64,000 nt of DNA from Arthrobacter sp. OAP107 (GTDB lineage: Bacteria > Actinomycetota > Actinomycetes > Actinomycetales > Micrococcaceae), in contig NZ_JBEPOK010000001.1 of NCBI RefSeq assembly GCF_040546765.1, positions 3,906,001 through 3,970,000 of the forward strand. The letters are read 5' to 3'. Positions 1 through 8,473 of this stretch are shown piece by piece. Positions within the stretch are counted from its first letter, which is position 1. Each line of letters begins with the position of its first letter. The position numbers were made by a program, and so were the translations under genes. A model generated the notes under the pieces. The model worked only from the letters and a program-made list of their open reading frames with translations. It made no database searches and was not told the origin of the DNA.

Positions 1-188
1 CCACCCAACTCACCGAAGCCGCCAAGGACATGGCCCAAGGCTGGAAAGAACCCGCCCAGGAAGCCATGGAAAACGTCAAGGCCACCGCCACCGACGCCGC
101 CCAACACGTCAAAGACGAAGGCCAAACCGCCGCCCAGGACGTCAAAGCAACAGCCACCGACGCCAAAGACCACGTCCAAAACACATAG
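1..188 (+). CDS. C-terminal part of a LEA-like repetitive hydrophilic protein (5' end outside window)
   Basis: The reading frame is open from base 3 to the TAG at 186-188, giving the last 61 residues of a longer protein. The visible part is Ala/Lys/Asp/Gln-rich with no hydrophobic segment. It repeats a helical motif of the type 'DVKATATDAKDHV' and 'NVKATATDAAQHV', which resembles LEA/YtxH/CsbD-like stress proteins. Such proteins are thought to be disordered or amphipathic and to protect membranes or proteins during drying or osmotic stress; that role is inferred from the repeat style only. A strong terminator follows 34 bases after the stop. Confidence 0.6.
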   Translation, partial: TQLTEAAKDMAQGWKEPAQEAMENVKATATDAAQHVKDEGQTAAQDVKATATDAKDHVQNT

Positions 189-221
189 CGGCGACAACAA
201 CTAAAGAGTCAAAGTACGACG

Positions 222-252
222 ACGGCCGGCCCGCTCTGCGCGGGCCGGCCGT
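222..252 (+). terminator. Rho-independent terminator after the LEA-like gene
   Basis: A perfect 12-bp GC-rich stem (222-233 paired with 241-252) encloses a 7-base loop and runs into a short T stretch. It lies just after the stop at 188. Confidence 0.8.
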
Positions 253-532
253 TTGTCTGCGGTCGGGCATTTACGGTCGGCGATTAGCCCTTCTCCTTGC
301 CGTGGGTCTTTCCCTGCGGCGTACTCCATTCCACTTCGGTGCCGTTGGTCAGTGCCACGGGTGCTCCTTGAGTCGGGATCCGTCACTGCCGAGGCTACCG
401 TCGGCCGAATTGCTGGACTATGTCCCGGCGCACCACCACACTGTCTATTACAGCTGGCAATCCGGCGCCTTGAGGGATTTCCGGCACCGCAGTTCCCGTG
501 CTTTCTGATTGCAGCACTGAGAGGACACCGCC
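253..532. other. Intergenic region upstream of the flotillin gene; no gene seen
   Basis: About 280 bases between the terminator and the flotillin start. The open frames on either strand lack ribosome binding sites and recognisable protein features. It presumably holds the flotillin promoter, but no -35/-10 pair stands out. Confidence 0.4.
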
Positions 533-1969
533 ATGGAGAACCTGGCAGCAATCCTGCCCCTGATTGTCATCGCTGTCTCGGTGCTGCTGGGCATTCTGAT
601 TATCTGGCTGGCCGTCAAACTGATGTGGAAAGTGGCCGAACCGAATGAGGCCCTCATCATTTCGGGTCTGACGCGCGGCACGCTGGAAAGCACCGACGGG
701 ATGGACTTCAAGATTGTGACCGGCAAGGGCGCACTGGTGGTGCCCGGACTGCAGACCGTCCGGACGCTGTCCCTGACGCTGAACGAAACGGAGCTAAAGG
801 TTTCCTGCGTCACCTCCCAGGGCATCCAGGTGGTCGTTGACGGCGTGGTCATTTACAAAATCGGGGATGCCCCGGCCTTTATCGCCAATGCGGCCAGAAG
901 GTTTCTTGGACAGCAGCCAAAAATGCAAAGCCAGGTGTACAACGTCTTCGAGGGCCACCTGCGCTCCATCATCGGCAGCATGACCGTTGAGGAAATTATC
1001 CGCGAGCGCGACAAGTTGGCGTCCCAGGTCCGCGGGGCAAGCGGCGTGGAAATGGAAAAACTTGGACTGGTGGTGGATTCCCTGCAGATTAAGGACCTCC
1101 AGGACCCCACCGGCTACATCCAGAACATCGCCAAGCCGCACATCGCGCAGGTCAAAATGGAGGCCCGTATTGCCGAGGCCACCCGGAACCGGGAGGCTGC
1201 GGAGCGGGAAGCCGAGGCGGCTGCCCAAATTGCCGATGCCCAGAGCGCCTCTGCCATCAAACAGTCGGCGGCGCAGGCAAACGCGGAACGGGCCAGGGCC
1301 AATGCAGCGCAGGCCGGCCCGCTGGCCGATGCCACCGCACGCCAGCAGGTGGTGGTCCAGGAAACAGAGGTAGCCAAGCTCGAGGCGGACCGCGAGGAAC
1401 AGAAGCTGCAGACCACCATCCGCAAGCCCGCGGACGCCAAGGCTTATGCGCAGCGGACAGAGGCGGAGGCACAGAAAGCCGCGGACATCAGTGCCGCCGA
1501 AGCGCGGGCCAAGCGGACAGAACTCGAGGCGCAGGCCAACGCCCGCCGGGTGGAGGTGGAGGCGCAGGCCAATGCCAGCGCGGCCGCGGCGGCTGCAGGA
1601 GCCACCCGCGTGACTGGCGAGGCGGAAGCGGCTGCCACCAAGGCGCGCGGCGATGCAGCAGCGTCCGCCATTAAGGCCAAAGCGCTGGCGGAGGCTGAGG
1701 GCATCAAGGCCCGCGGCGAGGCCCTCGAAAGCAACCAGGACGCCGTCATCTCCCAGCAGCTGGCGGAGAACATGCCTGCCATTGTGGCGGCGGCGGCCGA
1801 ACCGTTCGGCCACGTGGACCAGCTCACCGTCCTTAACGGCGCCGACGGCCTCAACAGCATGGTCGGCGGGATCATCACCCAGGCCGGCTCGTTCCTGCCA
1901 CGTCTGTCGACTGCCCTGAAGAACGGGCAGGGCCACGTCAAGCAGTCGCCGAAGCAGCCCGGGGCCTAG
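533..1969 (+). CDS. Flotillin-like SPFH-domain membrane protein
   Basis: A 478-residue protein with one N-terminal membrane segment (about residues 8-32), an SPFH/band-7 domain (about 35-200) and a long Ala/Glu/Arg-rich coiled coil (about 195-420) rich in AEA/EAEA repeats. This is the standard flotillin architecture, and the length fits the family (FloT about 500). Flotillins scaffold ordered membrane microdomains and affect cell-wall synthesis, signalling and fluidity. The ATG at 533 follows a 'GAGAGGACACCGCC' leader. The small NfeD-like gene 59 bases downstream matches the usual flotillin-NfeD pairing. Confidence 0.9.
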   Translation: MENLAAILPLIVIAVSVLLGILIIWLAVKLMWKVAEPNEALIISGLTRGTLESTDGMDFKIVTGKGALVVPGLQTVRTLSLTLNETELKVSCVTSQGIQVVVDGVVIYKIGDAPAFIANAARRFLGQQPKMQSQVYNVFEGHLRSIIGSMTVEEIIRERDKLASQVRGASGVEMEKLGLVVDSLQIKDLQDPTGYIQNIAKPHIAQVKMEARIAEATRNREAAEREAEAAAQIADAQSASAIKQSAAQANAERARANAAQAGPLADATARQQVVVQETEVAKLEADREEQKLQTTIRKPADAKAYAQRTEAEAQKAADISAAEARAKRTELEAQANARRVEVEAQANASAAAAAAGATRVTGEAEAAATKARGDAAASAIKAKALAEAEGIKARGEALESNQDAVISQQLAENMPAIVAAAAEPFGHVDQLTVLNGADGLNSMVGGIITQAGSFLPRLSTALKNGQGHVKQSPKQPGA

Positions 1970-2028
1970 GAACGGCGCCCCAAGGAAGCCGAGGAAACCA
2001 AGGAAAGCCCCGGGGGAAGCCGAGGGAC

Positions 2029-2280
2029 ATGGCGACGCACAAGAACGTTGACCGGAGCCTGACCGGGAAGATCGGCAGGGTGAGCGGGAAGATTGGCCCC
2101 GGAACCGTGGGCGAGGTAATGCTCGCCTACCGCGGCGGCACCAGCGCCTTCCACGCCTATCCGTTCGACAAGGTCAGCGTCTTTCCGGTGGGTGACGAGG
2201 TGCTTGTCATCTACTTCGAACCCCCGCAGACAGTCTTCGTGGACGAGCTGCCGGACGTCCTCCGCCACGGGGAACTGTAG
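2029..2280 (+). CDS. Small NfeD-like OB-fold partner of flotillin
   Basis: An 83-residue soluble protein with a beta-rich pattern (GKIGRVSGKIGPGTVGEV, then VGDEVLVIYFEPP) typical of the OB-fold at the C-terminus of NfeD/YuaF proteins. NfeD proteins pair genetically and physically with flotillins. Here only the OB domain is present, with no membrane segments and no ClpP-like protease part, so it must act in the cytosol or through the flotillin. The start has a purine-rich leader (GGGGGAAGCCGAGGGAC). The family assignment rests on fold-like pattern and context. Confidence 0.65.
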   Translation: MATHKNVDRSLTGKIGRVSGKIGPGTVGEVMLAYRGGTSAFHAYPFDKVSVFPVGDEVLVIYFEPPQTVFVDELPDVLRHGEL

Positions 2281-2361
2281 TCCCCGCCTGTTAACCCAAC
2301 CTTCCCCTTCCGGTCACGCCCGCTCCCCCGCACTGTTAGACGGCGGGAACACCGTTGAGGG

Positions 2362-3618
2362 GTGAGGATCGCTATCGTTGCCGAATCATTCCTGCCGCTG
2401 ATGAACGGAGTCACGCACTCCATCCTGCGAGTGCTTGAGCACCTGCAGGAGCGGGGCGATGAGGTGCTGGTGATTGCGCCGTCGACGTCGGACACTGATG
2501 TTCCGGACGTCGTCCACGGCGCGTTCGTGCACCGGCTGCCCTCCGTTCCGCTGGCGGGTTACACGAATGTGCGCGTGGCGCTGGGAGGTGTGTACCGGGT
2601 CAAGAGAATCCTTGCCGACTACGCACCGGATGTGGTGCACCTGGCGTCGCCGTTCGTGCTCGGCTGGCGGGCCGCGCAGGCCGCGCACCTGCTGGGGATC
2701 CCCACTGTGGCCATCTACCAGACCGAGGTTCCCAGTTACGCCGCCCGGTACGGGGTGCCGTTTTTGGAGAACTGGGCCTGGAACCGGGTGGAAAACATTC
2801 ATCTCCTCGCGTCCCGGACGCTGGTGCCGTCCACTTTCGCGCTGAACCAGTTGCGCGGCCGCGGGATTCTGCGGGTGGGCATGTGGCGGCGCGGTGTCGA
2901 TACCGCGCGTTTTGCACCGGAAAAGCGCGACGACGGGTGGCGGGCATCCGTGGCGCCGGGCGGTGAGCGGATCATCGGTTACGTCGGCCGGCTGGCCGTA
3001 GAGAAACAGGTGGAGGACCTCGCCGTGCTGGCAGACGTTCCCGGAACCCGCCTGGTCGTCGTCGGCGACGGTCCGCAGCGGGCGGCGCTGGAGGAAGCCC
3101 TTCCCAACGCCGCATTCACCGGTTTCCTCGGCGGCGAGGAGCTGGCCCGGGCCGTGGCGTCCTTCGATCTGTTCGTCCACCCCGGTGAGTTTGAGACGTT
3201 CTGCCAGACCATCCAGGAGGCCATGGCATCGGGCGTTCCGGTGGTGGCCACGGGCCGCGGCGGGCCCCTGGACCTGGTGGAGAATTCCCGCACCGGCTGG
3301 CTCTATGAACCCGGTGACCTCGCCGGCCTGCGGCGGCATGTGATGGACCTGATGGGCGACGACGCCAAGCGCCGCGCGTTCGCGGCGGCCGCTTACGCCT
3401 CGGTCCAGGGCCGGACGTGGCCCGCACTGTCCGCAGAGCTGGTGCGCCATTACAAGGACGTCATTGCCGGGATCTCGCTCCCCAGCGACACCCTAGCCTC
3501 GCAGGCCCGGGCAGGGAACCCTGTCGGCGTGGGCCCAGAGTCATTCAACGGAGCGCGGCCGGAGCCAGCATCGCCCCTCGAACCGGAAACCAAGACCATC
3601 CAAGGAGCCATCCTGTGA
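2362..3618 (+). CDS. GT4-family glycosyltransferase, MgtA/PimB-like
   Basis: A 418-residue GT-B glycosyltransferase starting at GTG (2362). The N-terminal domain opens with 'IAIVAESFLPLMNGVTHSI', typical of actinobacterial alpha-mannosyl/glucosyl transferases. The C-terminal domain carries the GT4 signature 'ETFCQTIQEAMASGVPVV' with the E-x7-E pair that binds the sugar nucleotide. Relatives (PimB', MgtA) add mannose from GDP-mannose to lipid acceptors at the cytosolic face of the membrane. About 35 extra residues at the C-terminus are Pro/Glu-rich and may be tolerated because the next gene's ribosome binding site lies inside them. It overlaps the downstream UDP-sugar dehydrogenase by 4 bases. 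Confidence 0.85.
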   Translation: MRIAIVAESFLPLMNGVTHSILRVLEHLQERGDEVLVIAPSTSDTDVPDVVHGAFVHRLPSVPLAGYTNVRVALGGVYRVKRILADYAPDVVHLASPFVLGWRAAQAAHLLGIPTVAIYQTEVPSYAARYGVPFLENWAWNRVENIHLLASRTLVPSTFALNQLRGRGILRVGMWRRGVDTARFAPEKRDDGWRASVAPGGERIIGYVGRLAVEKQVEDLAVLADVPGTRLVVVGDGPQRAALEEALPNAAFTGFLGGEELARAVASFDLFVHPGEFETFCQTIQEAMASGVPVVATGRGGPLDLVENSRTGWLYEPGDLAGLRRHVMDLMGDDAKRRAFAAAAYASVQGRTWPALSAELVRHYKDVIAGISLPSDTLASQARAGNPVGVGPESFNGARPEPASPLEPETKTIQGAIL

Positions 3619-4997
3619 AGATTTCCGTGATCGGCTGCGGCTACCTCGGTGCCGTGCACGCTGCCACACTCGCGTCGATGGGCCACCACGTGGTGGGGAT
3701 CGACGTCGACTCCGCACGCGCTGAGCAGCTGGCCAGCGGCCGGGCCCCTTTCTTCGAACCCGGGCTGGACGAACTCCTGCGCGACAGCCGCACCACCGGC
3801 CGGCTCAGCTTCTCCACGGACTTCGCCGACGCCGCCGGGGCGCAGATGCATTTCCTGTGCGTGGGAACGCCGCAGTCCAAGACCTCCGACGGCGCCGACC
3901 TCAGCTACCTCGTCTCCGCCACCAAGAGTCTCCTTCCGCACTTGGGCCGGGGTGCCGCCGTCGTCGGTAAATCAACTGTGCCCGTGGGCACCGTTGCCAA
4001 GCTGGGGCGCATGCTCGCCGCGCGGCCGGATGTGCTGCTGGGCTGGAACCCGGAGTTCCTGCGGCAGGGCACGGCGGTGAAGGACACGCTGGTGCCGGAC
4101 CGGCTGGTGTACGGGGTTCCCGGCGGCAAGGAGGGTGCGTTCGGACGCCGCAGCGACGGCACGCAGGGAGCTGCCCGCGGTGTGACTGCAGTGCTGGACG
4201 CGGTTTACGAGCCGTTGCTGCGCGCCGGCATCCCACGGCTCGTCTGCAATTTCGCGACGGCGGAACTGATCAAATCGGCGTCGAACGCGTACCTGGCAAC
4301 CAAGGTCAGCTTCATCAACGCGATGTCGGAACTGTGCGACGCCGCCGGCGCCGACGTCACCGAACTGAGCGAGGCGATGGGCATGGATCCGCGCATCGGC
4401 AACCGGTACCTGCACGCCGGGCTCGGTTTTGGCGGCGGCTGCCTGCCCAAGGACATCCGCAGTTTCCGTGCCCAGGCGCAGGCGCTGGAGGTCCGGTCCG
4501 TCGACGACTGGATGGCCGTGGTGGACTCCATCAACGTCGGCCAGCGTGCCCGGACCGTGGAAGTGGCCCGGGAACTCTGCGGCGGCTCGATCGCCGGCCG
4601 CACGGTGACCGTGCTGGGCGCGGCGTTCAAGCCGGACACTGACGACATCCGCGACTCCCCCGCTCTCGATGTGGCGCTCCGGCTCGCCTCGGCGGGCGCG
4701 CACGTCACCGTGACGGACCCCAAGGCCATCAACAACTCGTGGATGCGCTACCCGCAGCTGCGGTTCGAGGCCTCCACCACCCGCGCGCTCGAGGGCGCCG
4801 AGCTGGTGCTGCTGCTGACCGAATGGGCCGAGTACCGTGCACTGTCACCGGCCAAGGTCGGGCAGCTGGTCCGACGCCGGACGGTGCTGGACGCGCGGAA
4901 CGTGCTGGACGCTGCGCCGTGGCAGGCGGAAGGCTGGACGGTGCGCGGCCTCGGCACCCAGGCGGCCCCGCTGGTGGAGCAGGTTTCCGCTGGCTGA
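3615..4997 (+). CDS. UDP-glucose/GDP-mannose 6-dehydrogenase family protein
   Basis: A 460-residue NAD-dependent nucleotide-sugar dehydrogenase. The GTG at 3615 is chosen because it follows 'CAAGGAGCC', overlaps the upstream TGA (GTGA) and yields the canonical N-terminus 'KISVIGCGYLGAVHA', a Rossmann nucleotide-binding loop. The catalytic Cys is at about residue 276 in 'GFGGGCLPKDI'. The enzyme oxidises UDP-glucose to UDP-glucuronate in two steps, supplying uronic acid for envelope glycans. The 4-base overlap indicates translational coupling to the glycosyltransferase. An insert near residues 170-190 ('GGKEGAFGRRSDGTQGAAR') is longer than usual and looks like a surface loop. Confidence 0.9.
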   Translation: MKISVIGCGYLGAVHAATLASMGHHVVGIDVDSARAEQLASGRAPFFEPGLDELLRDSRTTGRLSFSTDFADAAGAQMHFLCVGTPQSKTSDGADLSYLVSATKSLLPHLGRGAAVVGKSTVPVGTVAKLGRMLAARPDVLLGWNPEFLRQGTAVKDTLVPDRLVYGVPGGKEGAFGRRSDGTQGAARGVTAVLDAVYEPLLRAGIPRLVCNFATAELIKSASNAYLATKVSFINAMSELCDAAGADVTELSEAMGMDPRIGNRYLHAGLGFGGGCLPKDIRSFRAQAQALEVRSVDDWMAVVDSINVGQRARTVEVARELCGGSIAGRTVTVLGAAFKPDTDDIRDSPALDVALRLASAGAHVTVTDPKAINNSWMRYPQLRFEASTTRALEGAELVLLLTEWAEYRALSPAKVGQLVRRRTVLDARNVLDAAPWQAEGWTVRGLGTQAAPLVEQVSAG

Positions 4998-5045
4998 GTC
5001 CGCGCAATCACCATCAGGGGATCGAGCCCGGCTTAACCACCCTCT

Positions 5046-7250
5046 ATGATCGAGGTGAGGGGGTGGACGCTCAATGAGTTTCTCGCGGTCTCACGCAACG
5101 GCGGCATGACGGCGGCTTCCCCACGCCCTGACGGTGATCCGGCCGGCAGTTCCGCCCTGTTCGAAGCGCTGCCGGACGCGGTTCTGGTGATCGGCGGCGA
5201 CGGGGTCATCACGCAGGTCAATGCCGCCGCGGAACGGCTCTTCGGCTACGACAGGCTTCGGCTCGTGGGCGAAGACCACCGGATGCTCCTCGCCGAAGGC
5301 TACCGCAGCGGGTTCGACCGGCTTTTCGCGAGCCTGCGCAGCGAGTCCGGAGACGGCGCCGATGCCCAGACCCCGTTCGAGTCATACGGCCTGCGGAGCG
5401 ACGGCACGGAGTTCCACGGCGAGGTGGCCTGCTCCCTGCTTGATTCCGGCGGCGGCCCATGGCTGGTCGCGGCTGTCCGGCCCACGTTTCACCGGCAGGA
5501 AGCTGATGCCGAGCTCCGGGAAGCGATGTCTCTGCTCAGCGCCACCCTGGAGTCCACGGCCGACGGGATCCTGGTGGTGGGCGTCGACGGCAAGATCGCC
5601 GGCATCAACGAGCAGTTCACCAGGATGTGGGGCATCCCGCGCGAACTGCTGGCCACGGGTGATGACGCCGCGGTGATGGATTACGTGCTTGGCCTGCTCT
5701 CGCACCCCGAAAGCTTTGTGGACAAGGTCAACGAGCTCTACGCGCACCCCACCGAGGAAAGCCACGACACCCTGGAGTTCCTCGACGGCCGTACCTTCGA
5801 ACGCTATTCACGGCCGCAGCGGGTGGGAAACGTGGTGGTGGGCCGGGTCTGGAGCTTCCGGGACGTGACTCCGCGGCGCCGTGCCCAGGAGCAGGCCCGG
5901 CAGGCGATGGCGGACCTCGCCGAACAGGCGGCGCAACTGAAGGCCATGGCGTTCCAGGACCCGCTGACGGGGCTGGCCAACCGTAAGCTGTTCCACGACC
6001 AGCTGTCCGAAGCGCTGCACGGAAGCAGCGGTGCCGCCGTCGACGTCCTCCTCCTGGACCTTGACGACTTCAAGGAGGTCAACGACATCCTTGGCCACGC
6101 CGCCGGCGACCAGATGCTGGTGGAGGTGGCCCGCCGGCTGAGGGCGTGCGTGCGGCCCGACGACACGGTGGCCCGGCTGGGCGGTGACGAGTTTGTCGTA
6201 CTCCTGACCGGGTCCGCGGATGCCGAGGCCGTCGCCGAGCGGATCGTGCAGTCGCTCAACGTCCCGGTACGGATCGAGGGATCCATGCTGCGGCCCAGCC
6301 TGAGCTTGGGGATCGCATCGCTCAGCGAGGACGCGGTGGCCGCCTCGGAGCTGCTGCGGCGCGCCGATGTGGCGATGTACGCCGCCAAAGCCGCCGGCAA
6401 GAACCGGTTTATGCGGTTCAGGCCGGAGATGATGACGGCCCTGGTGCAGCGGACGGACATGGAGGCGGGTCTGCGGCTGGCCGTCGACAACGACCAGATC
6501 AGAGTGAGCTACCAGCCGGTTGTCTCGCCGCGGCTGGGTGAGGTGATCCAGTTTGAGGCACTGGCGCGGTGGGAACGGGACGGCAGGAATGTCCCGCCGT
6601 CGCAGTTCATTCCGACGGCGGAGCGCAGCGGGCTGATCTCGGCGATCGGCCTGCAGATGATGCGGGAGAGTTTCATCCAGCTGGGACCCTGGCTGTCGGA
6701 CGGCAGGGAGCGCTCGCTCGCGGTGAACGTGTCCGGCGTGCAGCTGCGGGACGGCGGTTTCGCCGGCAGTGTGCTGGGCTTGGCAGAGTCGCACGGCATG
6801 GATTCCCGGCGGCTGGTGCTGGAGGTGACGGAGAGCGTGTTTTTCGACGCCGACGACCACGTGATCGGCCAGCTCGCGAGCCTGCGAAGTGCCGGAGTGC
6901 GGGTGGCGCTCGATGATTTCGGCACCGGCTACTCGTCGCTGGGCAGGCTTCAGGACCTGCCCGTGGATGCGGTGAAGATCGACCAGTCCTTCGTCTCGAT
7001 GGTCCGCACGGGGGCGGAGAAGCTGCCGATCCTCAGCTCCATGATCAACATGGCCCACAGCCTGGGGCTCAGCGTCACCGCGGAGGGCATAGAAACCGCT
7101 GCGCAGGCCGCCTTCCTCACCGACCTGCAGTGCGACGCGCTGCAGGGCTACCTGTTCTCGGTTCCCGAATCCGAGGCCGGCCTCGGGCAGGCCATCAGCC
7201 GCTCAGCCGCAGCGCTCGAGGCCCTTGAAGGCCTTCGCCTGCGCCGCTGA
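5046..7250 (+). CDS. PAS-PAS-GGDEF-EAL cyclic-di-GMP signalling protein
   Basis: A 734-residue cytosolic protein without membrane segments. It has PAS domains at about 38-150 and 165-275, a GGDEF domain at about 300-465 with an intact GGDEF motif (379-383), and an EAL domain at about 475-725 with an intact EAL (504-506), 'DDFGTGYSSL' and 'VKIDQSF'. It can therefore plausibly both make and degrade c-di-GMP in response to ligand or redox input to the PAS domains. The start is uncertain: ATG 5046 gives a 20-residue extension with no clear ribosome site, ATG 5106 starts just before PAS-1, and a TATGAT hexamer at 5045-5050 could be a -10 for the shorter form. Confidence 0.9.
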   Translation: MIEVRGWTLNEFLAVSRNGGMTAASPRPDGDPAGSSALFEALPDAVLVIGGDGVITQVNAAAERLFGYDRLRLVGEDHRMLLAEGYRSGFDRLFASLRSESGDGADAQTPFESYGLRSDGTEFHGEVACSLLDSGGGPWLVAAVRPTFHRQEADAELREAMSLLSATLESTADGILVVGVDGKIAGINEQFTRMWGIPRELLATGDDAAVMDYVLGLLSHPESFVDKVNELYAHPTEESHDTLEFLDGRTFERYSRPQRVGNVVVGRVWSFRDVTPRRRAQEQARQAMADLAEQAAQLKAMAFQDPLTGLANRKLFHDQLSEALHGSSGAAVDVLLLDLDDFKEVNDILGHAAGDQMLVEVARRLRACVRPDDTVARLGGDEFVVLLTGSADAEAVAERIVQSLNVPVRIEGSMLRPSLSLGIASLSEDAVAASELLRRADVAMYAAKAAGKNRFMRFRPEMMTALVQRTDMEAGLRLAVDNDQIRVSYQPVVSPRLGEVIQFEALARWERDGRNVPPSQFIPTAERSGLISAIGLQMMRESFIQLGPWLSDGRERSLAVNVSGVQLRDGGFAGSVLGLAESHGMDSRRLVLEVTESVFFDADDHVIGQLASLRSAGVRVALDDFGTGYSSLGRLQDLPVDAVKIDQSFVSMVRTGAEKLPILSSMINMAHSLGLSVTAEGIETAAQAAFLTDLQCDALQGYLFSVPESEAGLGQAISRSAAALEALEGLRLRR

Positions 7251-7262
7251 CCCCGTCCAAAC

Positions 7263-7345
7263 CCTCTCTCAGCTCCCGCAGCGTTTTGGCCAGCCCTCTC
7301 TCAGTTCCCGTCGTGTTTTGACGAACGCTCCATCACCTCCCGTCG
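7263..7345. repeat. Three degenerate copies of a ~32-bp tandem repeat
   Basis: The core 'CCCTCTCTCAGCTCCCG' starts at 7263, recurs as 'CCCTCTCTCAGTTCCCG' at 7295 and as a weaker copy 'CGCTCCATCACCTCCCG' at 7326. Each is followed by a GTCG/CAGC-type segment, and the first two by GTTTTG. The period is 31-32 bp. It sits in the gap between convergent genes and is not coding. Confidence 0.65.
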
Positions 7346-7498
7346 CCCTCCCGCGGGGCCCTTCCTGGGGGGACCTCACGCTGACACCTCAAAATTTCGT
7401 CAGGCAGGTGAAGTGATGATTGGGCCCTGCGGACATTTGCGGTTTGGACAGAGACCACGACGGCGTAGCCCGTGAAGCTGCGGCAGCTAAACCTGACC

Positions 7499-8353
7499 TC
7501 AGGCGTTGTCCAGCTCGGACTCCTCGCTCGGTTCGCCGGCTCTCACGAGCTCCAGGCTGCGGTCCCACAATTCCCGCGCCAGCCCGGCGTCGTACGCCTG
7601 GCTGTTGGCCTTCGCCAGCGCACGCTTGATGTAGAAGGCTCCGGGCACCCAGTCCCGTCCTGGCGTGGAAGTAGCGAGCCAGACGAGCGTGTCGGCGCCC
7701 TGCTCGGCCGAGAGCAGGAATCTGTTCAGCACGGTCTTGTAGGCATGGCGGAACCAGCTGGTGGACTCCGCCGCGAAGTTGGTGGCCACCACGCCCGGGT
7801 GGAAGGCGGCCGCCGCGATGCCGTCTTTCCCGTAGCGGTTCTGCAGTTCCGCGGTGAACAGAATGTTAGCCAGCTTGGCGGTGCCGTAGGCACGGTTTGT
7901 CGAGTAGCTCCGCTCTGAGTTGAGATCGGTCAGATCCAGCCGCCCGAATCCGTTGGCAGCGCTGGACGTGTTGATGATGGTGGCACGGCTGGCGGTAAGA
8001 AGGTCCAGCAGCTCGGTGGTGAGCAGGAAAGGCGCCAGATGGTTGATCTGGAACGTCTTCTCGTGGCCGTCCCCGGTCAGCTCATGGCCGCGCATGATCC
8101 CGCCGGCGTTGTTCACCAGGACGTCTATCCGCGGGTACCTTGCACGCAACGCTGCGGCCAGCTCGCGCACCTGCGCCAGCTCCGCGAAGTCGCAGACGAA
8201 ATAGTCAGCGCCCAGTTCCGCGCCCACCGCTGCGGTTTTGTCCGGGGAACGCCCGACGACGACAATCCGCTCGCCTGCCCGCGCCAGGTTCCGCGCGGCT
8301 GCTGCACCGATCCCGTCGCTGGCGCCGGTGATGACGATGGTGCGCTGAGGCAT
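7499..8353 (-). CDS. Short-chain dehydrogenase/reductase (SDR)
   Basis: A 284-residue classical SDR-like oxidoreductase. It has the cofactor motif 'TGASDGIG' near residue 8, 'NNAGG' near 85, an SSA catalytic Ser region and 'YGTAK' (Tyr-x3-Lys). The CDF at the second strand suggests an extended or retinol-dehydrogenase-like member. The start at 8353 is preferred over the upstream in-frame ATG because it has 'AAAGGAAC' just before it and gives the standard N-terminus 'MPQRTIVITGAS'. The substrate cannot be told. It is transcribed away from the phosphoesterase gene upstream, with about 120 bases between. Confidence 0.85.
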   Translation of the reverse strand: MPQRTIVITGASDGIGAAAARNLARAGERIVVVGRSPDKTAAVGAELGADYFVCDFAELAQVRELAAALRARYPRIDVLVNNAGGIMRGHELTGDGHEKTFQINHLAPFLLTTELLDLLTASRATIINTSSAANGFGRLDLTDLNSERSYSTNRAYGTAKLANILFTAELQNRYGKDGIAAAAFHPGVVATNFAAESTSWFRHAYKTVLNRFLLSAEQGADTLVWLATSTPGRDWVPGAFYIKRALAKANSQAYDAGLARELWDRSLELVRAGEPSEESELDNA

Positions 8354-8473
8354 GAGCGTTCCTTTGCTGTGGTTGAGCCGCTGTCCCATGAGTCGGCCCC
8401 TCAAACACAACGGCCCCCGGCCGGGTTATGTTCCCCGGCCGGACGCCGTCGTGGGCTATTTGAAAGACTGCAC

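Noticed and set aside
794..1936. A long minus-strand frame opposite the flotillin gene
   Set aside because: It is a shadow of the Ala/Glu-rich coiled coil of the flotillin; the product is Leu/Gly/Arg-rich without known features.
5045..5050. TATGAT as a firm -10 promoter for the GGDEF-EAL gene
   Set aside because: No acceptable -35 at the right distance; mentioned only in relation to the uncertain start.
7263..7345. Possible CRISPR array
   Set aside because: The repeats are degenerate, contiguous with no unique spacers between conserved repeats, and no cas genes are nearby.
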